Shown in pieces: positions 18,285-29,300 of a stretch of DNA of 64,000 nucleotides (position 1 is the first letter of the stretch; each line of letters opens with the position of its first letter). Source of the DNA: an uncultured Selenomonadales bacterium (GTDB lineage Bacteria > Bacillota > Negativicutes > Selenomonadales > Selenomonadaceae); NCBI GenBank assembly GCA_947307055.1, contig CAMZHX010000005.1:79951-143950 (forward strand), written 5' to 3'. A program made the translations under genes and the position numbers. The notes below the pieces were generated by a model. The model ran no database searches and was not told the DNA's origin. It worked only from the letters and a program-made list of their open reading frames with translations.

Positions 18285-19133
18285 TTAAGCGAGTTCGACA
18301 ACACTTTTCTTGACGACAGAGCCTTGAAGATAGCGATAGCCCTGCAACGCGACCCGTGAAACTTTGCCCATTTGCCGACTTTGCGAGGTGCGCCGCATTA
18401 AATCCGCGTCAAAATAATCGCCGACTTCAATATCAAGTCTGGCGTAGGGCGGCTCGCGAAACCCGCGATTGACCATTTCAAAACAAAAATCAAACAGGCG
18501 CACGAGATTATCTTCGGGGTGGCGGCTAACGTAATCCCAAAACGAAGCCAAGTGGGATTCTTGAATTGCACCGCTGAAAAATCCCGCCGCATTATCGCCC
18601 GCACCAAATATCCCTGCCAATTCAAAGCGCGTATTGTTGTCGAGCGTCGAATAAATTTTATAAGCGTCGTCGAGTTCGGAATAAGTTTCGCGATAAAATT
18701 TTGCGGTAGTCTCGGCGGCTTGGCGGGCTTTATCGGCGGCATTAAGTTCGGCTTGACGTTCGGCGAGTTGCCGATTGAAATCGTCGCGTTGCTCGTCGAG
18801 TTGCTCTCTGAAATCTTCTTGCATGTCAAGGATTCTTTGCTTTGCCTTGTCGAACTCGCGATTAAATTCTTCGCGCAAATTTTCTTCGCGCCGATTGAAA
18901 TCATTTTGCGCCGTCTCAAGCTGATTTTTAAAATTATCGCGCTCATCGGTGAGCCTGTCGACTTGTTGGAGCAACGATTTATTTTCGGCGGCGAGGTTAT
19001 CGCGCTCGCCAACCAAATCGGTTATCTTGCCTTCCAGCTCGGAAACTTTTTCCCTGAGCGGCTCAATTTCCTTGCGCGCCCTCAAGCCCGCTAAAATTCC
19101 TTCACAAAAATGTTCCACGTCATCAAAATTCAT
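18285..19133 (-). CDS. Coiled-coil protein with C-terminal GrpE-like domain (candidate nucleotide-exchange factor)
   Basis: 282 aa and the first gene of the operon. A long coiled coil (about 18-150; LREKVSELEGKITDL and later heptads) leads to a short helical linker. A C-terminal domain VGDYFDADLMRRTSQS...GKVSRVALQGYRYLQGSV follows. This parallels the GrpE beta-domain (DP-N-H helix, then G-V, then QKGY-L...R). GrpE stimulates ADP release from Hsp70, so a dedicated exchange factor for the 1078-aa Hsp70 is the likely role. ATG at 19133 is preceded by GCGGAGGAA. Confidence 0.75.
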   Translation of the reverse strand: MNFDDVEHFCEGILAGLRARKEIEPLREKVSELEGKITDLVGERDNLAAENKSLLQQVDRLTDERDNFKNQLETAQNDFNRREENLREEFNREFDKAKQRILDMQEDFREQLDEQRDDFNRQLAERQAELNAADKARQAAETTAKFYRETYSELDDAYKIYSTLDNNTRFELAGIFGAGDNAAGFFSGAIQESHLASFWDYVSRHPEDNLVRLFDFCFEMVNRGFREPPYARLDIEVGDYFDADLMRRTSQSRQMGKVSRVALQGYRYLQGSVVKKSVVELA

Positions 19134-19164
19134 TAAAAATTCCTCCGCATTAAAAATCAGAGTA

Positions 19165-19170
19165 ATTATA
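19165..19170 (-). promoter_or_regulatory. Extended -10 promoter of the injection-system/Hsp70 operon
   Basis: On the minus strand TGC-TATAAT lies about 32 bp before the first ATG. No convincing -35 hexamer is seen at the normal spacing, as expected for extended -10 promoters. Gaps within the operon are all short, so this may drive all 15 genes. Confidence 0.55.
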
Positions 19171-19240
19171 GCACACTCAAAAGATTTTGTATTTACCCTG
19201 TAGATGTTTTTTCTGACCTTATAGATTGATTTGGGATTTT

Positions 19241-19269
19241 TTGCAGTTTAGCCGCCGCAATGTTATAAT
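19241..19269 (+). promoter_or_regulatory. Promoter of the RND efflux operon
   Basis: TTGCAG (19241), 17-bp spacer and TATAAT (19264) with an upstream TG (extended -10). It is divergent from the injection-system promoter. Confidence 0.65.
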
Positions 19270-19299
19270 GTCTAAAAATTTTTGGGCGGTGATATTCAT

Positions 19300-20346
19300 T
19301 TGAAGAAAGAATTTTTGTCAGCTATCGTCGCGGCAAGTTTATTGCTTAGCGGTTGCAATGAAGAAGTTGCAGTTCAAAAGCCGCCGCTCGTCAAAGTCAA
19401 GCAGATTGAGCTCAGCGACGCCGCGCAGGAAGATAAATTTTCGGGCGTCGTGCGCGGGCGTTACGAGACGAATTTATCATTCCAAGTCGGCGGGAAAATT
19501 ATTTCTCGCGAAGTGCAAGCGGGCTCGGTCGTGCGTGCCGGCGAAGTTTTAATGACGCTCGACCCGAAAGATATTGTCGAACAATCGCGCAGTGCTGACG
19601 CTCAAGTTGCTTCGGCTCGCGCTCAACTTCAACTCGCCAAAAGCAATCTCGACCGCTACACCGAACTTTTCAAATCGGAAGCGATTGCCGCCGCCATTCT
19701 CGACCAGTATAAAACTCAATACGACGCCGCCCTTGCAAATTACAACGCCGCAGTCGCGCAAGCTCAACAAACTCAAAACGCGCTCGAATACACGACGTTG
19801 ACCGCTAATGCCGACGGAGTTATCTCTGAAATTTCAGCGGAAGTCGGGCAAGTGGTCGCCGCTGGGCAAACTGTTTTAAAGCTCGTGCAGACCAATGACT
19901 TTGATGTCGTCGTCGATATTCCCGAAAATAAAATTTCCGCCGTGCAAATCGGGCAGCCCGTCACGATAAATTTCTGGGCAATTAGCGATGTTGTCAGCGG
20001 AACTGTTCGCGAAATTTCACCTATGGCTGATTCTGCCTCGCGGACGTTCACTGTTAAAATTTCTCTGCCACAAGTCCAAAGCGTTCAGCTCGGCATGACC
20101 GCCAATGTTTTAATACGCGGCGATTATTCTCAAGCAATTATCCTGCCGCTTAGCGCGATTTATCAGACCGGTAACGACGCGCAAGTTTGGCTCGTCGACG
20201 GCGGAAAAGTTAAGCTCAAAAAAATTGAAGTCGCCGCCTTTGACGATAACAACGTTCAAGTGCGCGGGCTAAGTGCGGGTGATATTGTCGTCGTTGCGGG
20301 CGTGCAAAAACTTCGCGACGGACAAAGCGTAAGGACGGGTGATTGA
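19300..20346 (+). CDS. RND efflux periplasmic adaptor (HlyD/AcrA family), lipoprotein
   Basis: 348 aa from TTG 19300 (GGCGGTGAT upstream). An in-frame TTG at 19282 is less likely because it would precede the lipoprotein signal. A signal peptide with lipobox LLSGC places Cys near residue 17. Next come biotinyl-lipoyl and coiled-coil hairpin (about 85-150, ending in the second lipoyl half TANADGVISEISAEVGQVV) and beta-barrel domains. Adaptors link the inner-membrane pump to an outer-membrane channel. The pump gene overlaps the end of this gene. No TolC gene lies in this operon; one lies at 57488. Confidence 0.9.
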   Translation: MKKEFLSAIVAASLLLSGCNEEVAVQKPPLVKVKQIELSDAAQEDKFSGVVRGRYETNLSFQVGGKIISREVQAGSVVRAGEVLMTLDPKDIVEQSRSADAQVASARAQLQLAKSNLDRYTELFKSEAIAAAILDQYKTQYDAALANYNAAVAQAQQTQNALEYTTLTANADGVISEISAEVGQVVAAGQTVLKLVQTNDFDVVVDIPENKISAVQIGQPVTINFWAISDVVSGTVREISPMADSASRTFTVKISLPQVQSVQLGMTANVLIRGDYSQAIILPLSAIYQTGNDAQVWLVDGGKVKLKKIEVAAFDDNNVQVRGLSAGDIVVVAGVQKLRDGQSVRTGD

Positions 20347-23300
20347 CTTGCGAAACTTAACGGAGCTATCACTCAAAAATAAAAATCTCGTCTGGTATTT
20401 TATCGTGGTGGCGTTTCTCGGCGGAATTTTTTCCTACTTCAACTTGGGACGCATGGAAGATCCCAAATTCGTCGTACGCGAGATGATTATCGCCGCACAT
20501 TGGCCGGGCGCGACCGCCAACGAGATGCAAGAACAAGTTACTGACAAACTCGAAAAAAAGTTGCAGGATATTCCGAACCTTGAATCCTTGACCAGCGAGA
20601 CTCGACCAGGTGAAACGACAATTTATATCGAACTTAACGAGAAACCTTCAACCGAACAAATTCGCCCGACGTGGTACGAAGTTCGCAATTTTTGCAACGA
20701 TATTAAAGATGAATTGCCCGAAGGCGTCATGGGACCTTTCTTTAATGATACTTATGATGAAGTTTTCGGCTCAATTTACGCGCTGACCGGCGACGGTTTT
20801 TCCTATGAAGAACTTCGCAAAAATGCTGAAGAAATTCGCCGCTTAATGCTCGGTGTCGACGACGTTAAGAAAATTGAACTTGTCGGCGTGCAGTCTGAAA
20901 TTGTTTACGTCGAAATTGAACGAACGAAACTTTCTGAACTCGGAATCAGCCCGCAAATTATTTCTGAAACTCTCGCCTCGCAAAATTCGATGACGCCCGC
21001 CGGTATGGTTGAAACCTCTTCCGATAATGTTTATTTGCGCGTGACTGGAATTTTTAACGCCATTGACGAAATAAAAACTTTGCCGATAAACGCGAACGGC
21101 AAAATTTTCCGACTCGGCGACATTGCTAAAGTTGAAAGGAAATTTGCTGACCCGCCCGAACCGAAAATGTTTTTTAACGGCAAGCCCGCAATCGGAATTG
21201 CAGTCGCTATGGAAGACGGCGGAAATATTTTACATCTCGGCGACAATCTGCGCGGAATCACAAAACAAATACAAGCGGAACTGCCGTTGGGCTTAGAACT
21301 TCAGCAGGTATCCGACCAACCGGAAGTTGTCAAAGAATCAATCGGAGAATTCGTCGAAACTTTAATTTTGGCAATCGTAATCGTTTTGGGCGTGAGCTTT
21401 GCAAGCTTAGGAATGCGCACGGGCTTAGTTGTGGCGGGTTGCATACCGCTTGTACTGGCGGGGACGTTCTGTTTTATGTACGCGCTGGGCATTGACTTGC
21501 ACAAAGTTTCCTTAGGCTCGCTGATAATCGCGCTGGGGCTTTTGGTTGACGACGCGATAATTGCAGTGGAAATGATGAGCGTGCAACTTGAGCGGGGGCT
21601 ATCGCGATTCGAGGCGGCGTGTCATGCGTTTAACGTGACGGCTAAGCCAATGTTGACGGGCACGCTGATAACCTGCGCGGGCTTCATACCGGTTGCATTT
21701 GCGAAGGGCATAGCGAGCGAATTTTGCCGCGATATGTTCTGGGTCGTATCAATCGCGCTAATTTTGTCGTGGGTAGTGTCGGTAATGGTCGCGCCGCTTT
21801 TCGGAACGTACATAATCAGAGTTGAGCAGAAATCGGAGGCAGAGCTTTACGACAGCCGCTTTTATAGACTTTTCCGGCGTGTACTTGAAATTTTCTTGCG
21901 GAACAAAATTCTGGTGCTAAGTGGGACAATCTTTGCGTTTGCGGCGACGTTGTTTGCGTCGGAATTCGTTCAGCAAGAATTTTTCCCGCCGTCAATCCGC
22001 CCCGAAATTTTAATCGAATTGAGATTGCCGGAAGGTTCGTCGATAGCGGCGACACAAGCCGAAGCAGACAGATTTGCAAAGTTTTTAGATAACGAACGCG
22101 CCAACTTAAAAAATTACGCTCATTACGTCGGACAAGATACGCCGCGCTTTGTGCTGACGATTAGCCCGGGAGCTGATGCCGATAATATGGCAAAATTTGT
22201 CGTCACGGCAAAGGACGACAACCGCGACGCGCTGATAAAAAAGATTCGCCGCGAACTTGAAGAAAATTTCCCGCTCGTCCGCCCGAATATCCAACTGATT
22301 CAGACGGGACCGCCCGCTGATTATCCGATTATGATTCGCGTTTCGGGCACCGACGTTGAAAAAGTTCACGCGCTGGCAAATGAAGTTGCCGAAATAATTT
22401 CTCAAGATTCAAATGCCGTCGACGTTCATCTTGACTGGAACGAAAAATCCAAAGTCGTGCGCATTGACCTTAACCAAGATAAATTGCGTGCGCTGGGCGT
22501 TTCAAGTCAAGTGGTAAAGTCAACGCTTTACACCGAGATAACTGGCGCGAAGGCGTCGGAATTTTACAGCGGCGACAGGACGATTGACATTGATTTAAGG
22601 CTTGCGGAGGCAGATAGGAATAACCTTGCCTCGCTGAAAACTTTGCCGATATATTTAGGGGCGGCGGGCTACGTTCCGCTTGAACAAATTGCTAAAATTT
22701 CCTACGATGCGGAATACGGATTGATTAACCGGCGCGACCTCAAACCGACAATAACAGTTCAAGCAAACATTTTAAGCGGCACGGCTAACGACGCGGCAAT
22801 TAAAGCATTCGCGGCGACAGAAGAATTGCGCAAAAATTTACCGCTCGGCTATTCAATCGAACCGGGCGGCGATTTGGAGGAAAGTGACAAATCAACCGAA
22901 CAGCTCGCGGCAATGTTGCCGCTGGTGGTGTTCATAATCATGACGCTGTTAATGTTCCAACTCAAAGACGCAAAGGCAATGGTCTTGACGCTATTAACCG
23001 CGCCGCTCGGACTAATCGGGATAATTTTCGCGATGATAATTTTGTCGAAGCCGCTGGGCTTTGTGGCGCAGTTGGGAGTAGTCGCGCTGTCGGGCATGAT
23101 AATTCGCAACTCGGTTATATTAATCGACCAGATACAACAACACGTCGCAAAGGGCGAAAATCTTCACGACGCGATAATCGATTCAGCAATTTTGCGATTC
23201 CGCCCGATAATGTTGACGGCACTTGCGGCGATACTCGGAATGTTGCCTTTAATGGTGAGCGAGTTTTGGGGACCAATGGCGGTGGCGATAGCTGGCGGGC

Positions 23301-23368
23301 TATTAGTGGCGACGGTTTTGACGCTCTTAATTTTACCGGTGATGTACTCTGTACAAAGGGGCTTTTAA
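20339..23368 (+). CDS. RND family efflux transporter permease
   Basis: 1009 aa, AcrB/HAE1-type. A first membrane helix (about 15-35) leads to two large periplasmic loops and a central TM bundle. The proton-relay Asp pair appears in GLLVDDAIIAVEMM (about 400). Two homologous halves are visible, the second beginning near residue 520. The start is GTG 20339, overlapping the adaptor stop; TTG 20348 is an alternative. It forms an inner-membrane drug/proton antiporter with the adaptor. Substrate is not predictable. Length is close to the family norm of about 1030. Confidence 0.92.
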   Translation: MIDLRNLTELSLKNKNLVWYFIVVAFLGGIFSYFNLGRMEDPKFVVREMIIAAHWPGATANEMQEQVTDKLEKKLQDIPNLESLTSETRPGETTIYIELNEKPSTEQIRPTWYEVRNFCNDIKDELPEGVMGPFFNDTYDEVFGSIYALTGDGFSYEELRKNAEEIRRLMLGVDDVKKIELVGVQSEIVYVEIERTKLSELGISPQIISETLASQNSMTPAGMVETSSDNVYLRVTGIFNAIDEIKTLPINANGKIFRLGDIAKVERKFADPPEPKMFFNGKPAIGIAVAMEDGGNILHLGDNLRGITKQIQAELPLGLELQQVSDQPEVVKESIGEFVETLILAIVIVLGVSFASLGMRTGLVVAGCIPLVLAGTFCFMYALGIDLHKVSLGSLIIALGLLVDDAIIAVEMMSVQLERGLSRFEAACHAFNVTAKPMLTGTLITCAGFIPVAFAKGIASEFCRDMFWVVSIALILSWVVSVMVAPLFGTYIIRVEQKSEAELYDSRFYRLFRRVLEIFLRNKILVLSGTIFAFAATLFASEFVQQEFFPPSIRPEILIELRLPEGSSIAATQAEADRFAKFLDNERANLKNYAHYVGQDTPRFVLTISPGADADNMAKFVVTAKDDNRDALIKKIRRELEENFPLVRPNIQLIQTGPPADYPIMIRVSGTDVEKVHALANEVAEIISQDSNAVDVHLDWNEKSKVVRIDLNQDKLRALGVSSQVVKSTLYTEITGAKASEFYSGDRTIDIDLRLAEADRNNLASLKTLPIYLGAAGYVPLEQIAKISYDAEYGLINRRDLKPTITVQANILSGTANDAAIKAFAATEELRKNLPLGYSIEPGGDLEESDKSTEQLAAMLPLVVFIIMTLLMFQLKDAKAMVLTLLTAPLGLIGIIFAMIILSKPLGFVAQLGVVALSGMIIRNSVILIDQIQQHVAKGENLHDAIIDSAILRFRPIMLTALAAILGMLPLMVSEFWGPMAVAIAGGLLVATVLTLLILPVMYSVQRGF

Positions 23369-23401
23369 ATGTTAAAATGACGTAAAGGGGGGTGATACTT
23401 A

Positions 23402-24640
23402 ATGGCGAAAAATATTGTCGTATTCGGCTTAGGCTATGTAGGTTTATCGCTGGCGACGCTACTGGCGCAAAATCATCACGTGATAGCGGTTGATGTTTCT
23501 AATGAAAAAATTTCTCTGGTCAACGCTCGCACCTCGCCTATCAAAGACGAGTACATAGAAAAATATTTTGCTGAAAAAAATCTTGATTTGATTGCTACTT
23601 CCGATGTCGAATCCGCTCTCTCAAAAGCCGACTTTGTGATTTGTGCTGTGCCCACTAATTACGACCCGCACAAGAATTTTTTCGACACGTCCATTGTCCA
23701 ATCGGTTATAAGAACCGTCACGAAAATAAATCCCGAAGCGGTGATGGTGATTAAGAGCACCGTTCCCGTCGGGTTTAGCAAAGCTATGCGCGAAAAATTT
23801 TCTACTAAAAAAATTTTATTCAGCCCCGAATTTTTGCGCGAATCTAAAGCACTTTACGATAACCTCTATCCTTGGCGAATTATCGTGGGCACTGATTTAA
23901 ATGACGCCGCGCAAGTCGAGCAAGCTCAAATTTTCCTGAATATTTTACGTAGTGCCGCGTTGAAAGAAAATGTTCCGGCGTTGCTAATGGGCTTAACCGA
24001 GGCTGAAGCCGTTAAACTTTTCGCCAACACTTATCTTGCGTTGCGCGTCGCGTACTTCAACGAGCTAGACACCTACGCCGAAGTAAAAAATCTCAATGCG
24101 CAGGATATTATCAAAGGCGTTTGCTACGACCCGCGAATTGGCAATTATTATAACAATCCGTCTTTTGGCTACGGCGGCTATTGTCTGCCCAAAGATACCA
24201 AGCAACTTTTGGCGAATTACCAAGATGTTCCTGAAAATTTAATTGAAGCGATAGTCAATAGCAATCGCACGCGCAAAGATTTTATTGCCGACAGAATTTT
24301 GGAATTTTCCGGAGCCTACAAGGGCAATGATAGTTATTCGAGCGAGCGCGAGGGCAATATTGTTATAGGAGTTTACCGGCTGGCGATGAAAACCGGTAGT
24401 GATAATTTCCGGCAATCGTCAATTCAAGGCGTGATGAAAAGAATCAAAGCAAAGGGCGCGACTGTTATAATTTATGAACCGACGCTGAAAGACGGCGCAA
24501 CTTTCTTTAATAGCAAAATAGTCAATGACTTGGCTCTATTCAAAAAGCTAAGCCATTGCATTATAACAAATCGTTATGACAATGCGCTTGACGACGTGAA
24601 AGATAAAGTTTACACACGCGACTTATTCCGCAGGGATTAA
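23402..24640 (+). CDS. ugd: UDP-glucose 6-dehydrogenase
   Basis: 412 aa. N-terminal NAD-binding [13 protein letters not shown]. The substrate region includes [15 protein letters not shown] and IKSTVPVGF. Catalytic Cys lies in [13 protein letters not shown] (about 260). It oxidises UDP-glucose to UDP-glucuronate for surface polysaccharide. RBS GGGGGGTGAT lies 5 bases before ATG. It is convergent with the MATE gene, overlapping by 4 bp at the 3' ends. Confidence 0.92.
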   Translation: MAKNIVVFGLGYVGLSLATLLAQNHHVIAVDVSNEKISLVNARTSPIKDEYIEKYFAEKNLDLIATSDVESALSKADFVICAVPTNYDPHKNFFDTSIVQSVIRTVTKINPEAVMVIKSTVPVGFSKAMREKFSTKKILFSPEFLRESKALYDNLYPWRIIVGTDLNDAAQVEQAQIFLNILRSAALKENVPALLMGLTEAEAVKLFANTYLALRVAYFNELDTYAEVKNLNAQDIIKGVCYDPRIGNYYNNPSFGYGGYCLPKDTKQLLANYQDVPENLIEAIVNSNRTRKDFIADRILEFSGAYKGNDSYSSEREGNIVIGVYRLAMKTGSDNFRQSSIQGVMKRIKAKGATVIIYEPTLKDGATFFNSKIVNDLALFKKLSHCIITNRYDNALDDVKDKVYTRDLFRRD

Positions 24641-26388
24641 ATTTCAATGATAGTATTATTCATGTTGAGAACTCTGGTATAGGTGAAATTTTTAGCTAGT
24701 TGCCTGACCATAGTGATACCGCCGAGCAAAAATTGTTCTTCCTCATCGGTTTGATATTGGGTTGGGTCGAAGGGAATACCGTCGTCGCGAATGCGCAAAA
24801 TCCACTGCTCGCCGTCGTGCGAAAGATTTATATCGATGAATTTTTTCTTAGCGTTTTCGTAGCCGTAGCGCGAAATGTTGACGGCAATTTCTTCCACCGC
24901 AAGTCCCAAAACGTATGCCGTATGCTCATTGACGTTGCGAGCGCGGCAGTAGTTGATAATTTTTTCTGACAGACCGACGGCATTTTTTTCGCCCGCCTCA
25001 ATCGTCGTGTCAAATGAATCGTCGTGTTCAGGCTTAGGAATCATAAGTAAGCCTTCTTGCGGTAGTTTGCCGCGTTCCTGTAAAAATTTGCGCGTGGCCT
25101 CAACGATGATTATCGCTAAAAGCTCGCTAATCGGAACCGCCGCGCATACGCCGTAAATTCCGTAGTAGTGCATGAGCAAAAATGTTATCGGAATCAGTAG
25201 CACGAAGAATTCTAAAATGGTATCGAGCGTCGCCAAGAACGTTTCCAAAATCGTCTGGTAGTAATGTTGCAGGAAGCTGTTAAAGACGTAGAGCACGAAA
25301 CTTAAGCTGTAAATTTGCAGGCAGACGGCCGCTGTCGGGAGCAATTCTTCATTTTCCAGACCGAATAGTTTTGCAATTTCTTCCGGGAAAATCAAAAATA
25401 TGACAGTCAGAATTGAAATCAAAATGCCGCTAAGCTCCAAGACTTTTTTCATTAGTCGACGAATCCCGAAGTAATCTTTTTCGCCGAACAAGACGCCGCA
25501 AATATTTGGAATGACGCTGATAATGCCGCCCGCAAGTAGTTCGGCCATAATCAGAGTATTTGAGCAGACCGCATAAATTTCCATAGCTTCGACGCCCAAA
25601 ATTTTCAGGACGGCAGTATTGAGTACGAAAATTTGCAACGCCTGCATGAGTTCGAGCGAGACGCGGGGCGTACCGACTTTGAGGGCGTTGAAAATATCTT
25701 TGAGCCACGCCACGCCGCTGAACCGGAACTTCAACATTCTATCATTGGAGCGCGCGTAGAAAATCAAAGTAACCAGCCCGCAAGCATAGCCGATAATCGT
25801 AGCGGCGGCGGCACCTTCCATACCCATGCCCGCGAATTTTACTAGGACAATATCAAAAACAATGTTGACGGCTTCGGCGATTGAGAACATCCACGCGCCT
25901 AAGTCGGGGTGATTATCTACGCTTAAGAATTCGCACGTCAGGAAAGTCAGCGTCATTATCGGCAAGCCCAAAAGATTTATGAACAGGTACTCCTCAACGA
26001 AAGCCATAAGTTTTGGGTCGTCGACCACCATACTTGCCAGTGGCGCGTTTATCCAAAAGGCAGTCAATGCGCCTATGCACGAAAAAATTATTCCGGCGAT
26101 AACGCAGGCAGAAAACATGTCGGAGGCGTCTTTAATCTTACGTTCGCCTAGCCAAATCGCGGCAAGCGTCGCGCCGCCCAAACCTAAAATCAATCCGGGC
26201 AGGTGTAACACTTGAATTATAGGACTAGCGAGCGTGACGGCGGACAATGCGTCTACTCCGATTAAATTGCCGACAATAACCGCGTCGACGACCGAGCCCA
26301 TATGCATTGCCATTTCCGACAAGAAACTTGGAATTAGGTAACGATAAAATTTTTTACTTACGAGGTAATCGTTGCGTGTCGTTTCCAT
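24637..26388 (-). CDS. MATE family exporter fused to C-terminal RsbW-like ATPase domain
   Basis: 583 aa from ATG 26388, 1 bp past the NRPS stop; a longer frame inside the NRPS gene was not chosen. Residues about 1-440 are a 12-TM MATE Na+/H+-driven exporter ([20 protein letters not shown]). Residues about 460-583 form a HATPase_c domain of the RsbW/anti-sigma type ([19 protein letters not shown] as N-box, then RDDGIPFDP as G1 box). The placement suggests export of the NRPS product. The ATPase domain could act as a kinase or sensor, but no partner STAS protein is seen here. Confidence 0.85.
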   Translation of the reverse strand: METTRNDYLVSKKFYRYLIPSFLSEMAMHMGSVVDAVIVGNLIGVDALSAVTLASPIIQVLHLPGLILGLGGATLAAIWLGERKIKDASDMFSACVIAGIIFSCIGALTAFWINAPLASMVVDDPKLMAFVEEYLFINLLGLPIMTLTFLTCEFLSVDNHPDLGAWMFSIAEAVNIVFDIVLVKFAGMGMEGAAAATIIGYACGLVTLIFYARSNDRMLKFRFSGVAWLKDIFNALKVGTPRVSLELMQALQIFVLNTAVLKILGVEAMEIYAVCSNTLIMAELLAGGIISVIPNICGVLFGEKDYFGIRRLMKKVLELSGILISILTVIFLIFPEEIAKLFGLENEELLPTAAVCLQIYSLSFVLYVFNSFLQHYYQTILETFLATLDTILEFFVLLIPITFLLMHYYGIYGVCAAVPISELLAIIIVEATRKFLQERGKLPQEGLLMIPKPEHDDSFDTTIEAGEKNAVGLSEKIINYCRARNVNEHTAYVLGLAVEEIAVNISRYGYENAKKKFIDINLSHDGEQWILRIRDDGIPFDPTQYQTDEEEQFLLGGITMVRQLAKNFTYTRVLNMNNTIIEI

Positions 26389-26389
26389 T

Positions 26390-29300
26390 TTAGAAATTTG
26401 CTTCCTCTCCGAAGAATCCCAACGTGTCAAGAGCTTCAATTGCGTTTTTGATATAATTTTCGTCGGTGATAGACCAGCGGCACCTCAAGCGGTACAGAGC
26501 CTTGATTGTGAAAGCGTCGTCGTGGTCAATTTCCTTGCGGAAATTTTCATCGGTTTCGTTATAGGCAATGAGGCTTGAGACGAGCAGATTTTTCTTTTCG
26601 TCGTGCATAGCAAATTTTAGGGCAACGTCGAAATCATCATCGCTGACGACATCAATTTTAATGCCGTAATCGTTCATAACGTGAATAACGTCGCCCATTT
26701 GCACGCGGTGGCTATTGACGGCGTGGAAGACGGTAAAATCGGCGTTGGTATCGGCGAGGGTAATAATCATATGAGCGGTCTCGTCAATCGGCGAAAATTC
26801 GGTTGGCTCGTCCAAAAGCGATTCGGGAAATTTGCCGATAGTGGAATAACTTCTTATGTCGCGCATGAAGGCGTTGTTTGAGAAATTTATTTGAAATTCG
26901 CCGTCGGAAATGCGGCTCATCAGGTTGCTGACGCGAATAATTTTGCCGTCGAGTTTACCCTGCCCGATTGCGGTTAAAACTAATTCTTCTGCTTGGAATT
27001 TTGAGTAGACGTATTTATTCGACGTGACCTCTTGCCCAATGTAAAAGTCTTTCTCGGTGAGTTTTCGACCAACGAGAATATTTTGCCCGACGTTATCGCC
27101 GGCTACGCTGACTGTAGAAATTTGGATTAGGCGCGTATGTTTTTTGGAGCAAAGATTAATCAAGTTGCATACGCCGTCAACGTTTATGCGCGTCAAAATG
27201 TCGGACGCCGCGAAATGTTTAACGCAAGCCGCGCAATTTATCAGCGTTTTGAATGGGCAATCAATCAGGGCGTTGACTGAATCGGCGTTAGTAATATCGC
27301 CGTCGATGACCGTGACGCGTTCGTTGAAAGCTTTTTCCATAGACGAGCTGAAGTAGTAGATAAACAGCGTGCGCAGACGTTCTTTAGCTGAAGCTTGTTT
27401 ATTACTGCGGATAAAGCAGAAGATTTTCGCCGAAGTATTTTTGAGCAATTCGTAGAGGACGTGAATCCCCAAAAAGCCTGTCGCGCCGGTGAGCAGGACA
27501 TCGCCTAAGCCCTCGTGATGAATTTCGTTGACGAACTCCATGCGATTTTTAGAAAGAGCCCTATTGATTTGGAAAAGCTCGTTGAGGAAGGAGCTACCAT
27601 CGATAGGCGCGGTAATTTGAGGCGTAGGAATTTTTTTCTCGACCCGCGTAGGTGTCGGAGCCTGTTGTTTTAGTATGTAGGCTTCCAACTTTTCGGCGGT
27701 GGGGTATTTGAAAATGTCGGCGTAGACAATCGGCAAATTTTTAAGGAAGGCGGCCATAGCGACTTTCGACGCCGCAAGCGAAGTCCCGCCGATTTCAAAG
27801 AAGTTTTCATCTGCGCCGATATTTTTTCTGCCGAGAGCCTTTGCGAACATTGCGCACAAAGTTTTTTGCAAATCGGTCGCGGCGATTTTTTTGCTATCCT
27901 CTTCGACTTGCAAAGTTGGTTCGGGCAAGGCGCGCTTATCGACTTTGCCATTTGCAGTCAGCGGAAGTTTTTCAAGTTGCATGAGGACGCCCGGCACCAT
28001 GTAAGCCGTAAGCGACGCGGCAAGATGTTTTTTCAGCTCGTCGAGGTCGATTTTCTTTTCGGCGGTGAAGTAGCCCGCAAGATAATCGCCCGCATCATCT
28101 TTCTTCATGACCACGATACTTGCCTTGACGCCGTCGAAATTATTCATGACGGTTTCAATCTCGCCGAGTTCAACTCTCAAGCCGCGCAATTTGACTTGAT
28201 TATCTGTCCGCCCGTGAAAAGCAATTTCGCCATTCGGAAGAATTCTTGCAAGGTCGCCGCTCTTGTATGCGGGCTTATCCCAAAGTTTGATAAAAACTTT
28301 CTTAGTGAGGTCGTCGCGATTGACATAGCCGCGCCCAATCCCGTCGCCGATTATCGTCATTTCGCCGAGTGCGCCGATAGGTAGCGGACGATTTTTTTCG
28401 TCGGTCATCACGACTTGCACATTTGAATTCGGAATGCCGATAGTAATATTTTCCGCCGATTCGATTGCCTTCATGGTGCAACTAATTGTCGCTTCGGTGG
28501 GGCCGTAGCCGTTCATGATGTAAATATCGGGATTGACCGCGCGAAGTTTCGTAAACAATGCGGCAGGGAATGCCTCTGCTCCAAAGTCCACAGATTTAAT
28601 TTGCCGCACGACTGATTCAAATTCCGGCAAGTCGATTAAGTTCGCCAAGTGTGACGGCGTGCAAGTCATCACGTCGACGGAATTTTTTTCGCACAAAGCT
28701 TTAAGCATTAGCGGATTATGTATTTCGTTTTCGTTCGCCATGCAAATTGTCAGCCCGTGAGCCAGCGGAATAAATTCTTCCATAATCGACACGTCAAAAG
28801 TAATCGCCGCAAGTGCCAAAGAAACTTTGCCGCGCTCGGTGTAGCCTAAAATTTCGTGATTCTTGGGGTTGGCGTCGACGAAGTTTACCAAATTTTTTTG
28901 AGTGAGCATAACGCCCTTAGGTTTGCCCGTCGAACCGCTCGTGTATATGCAATAGGCCAAAGCGTCGTAAGGAACTGAAACGTTCAGATTATCGCCAGAA
29001 ATTTTATCTGACTGCGTGTCCTCGACTAGGCAAACGAAAACATTCAGCGCGTCGAAAAAGTTTTTACGCCGCTCGTAAATGTCGCGGGTCGTGACGATAT
29101 GCCGAACGTTTGAATCTTTGACGATAAAGCCAACGCGGTCATCGGGGTAATCGGGCGTCATGGGTAAGAACGCTCCGCCAGCCTTCAAAATTCCTTGCCG
29201 CGCTATGTAAACTTCCAGTCCGCGATTCAACATAACGCCGACAATTTTTTCTACGCCGACGCCATTATCCTGCAAGACGTGCCCAAGCTTATTAGCCGCC

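Noticed and set aside
1..19133. Prophage
   Set aside because: No terminase, portal, capsid, integrase or lysis genes; chaperone genes and DUF4280 favour a domesticated injection system.
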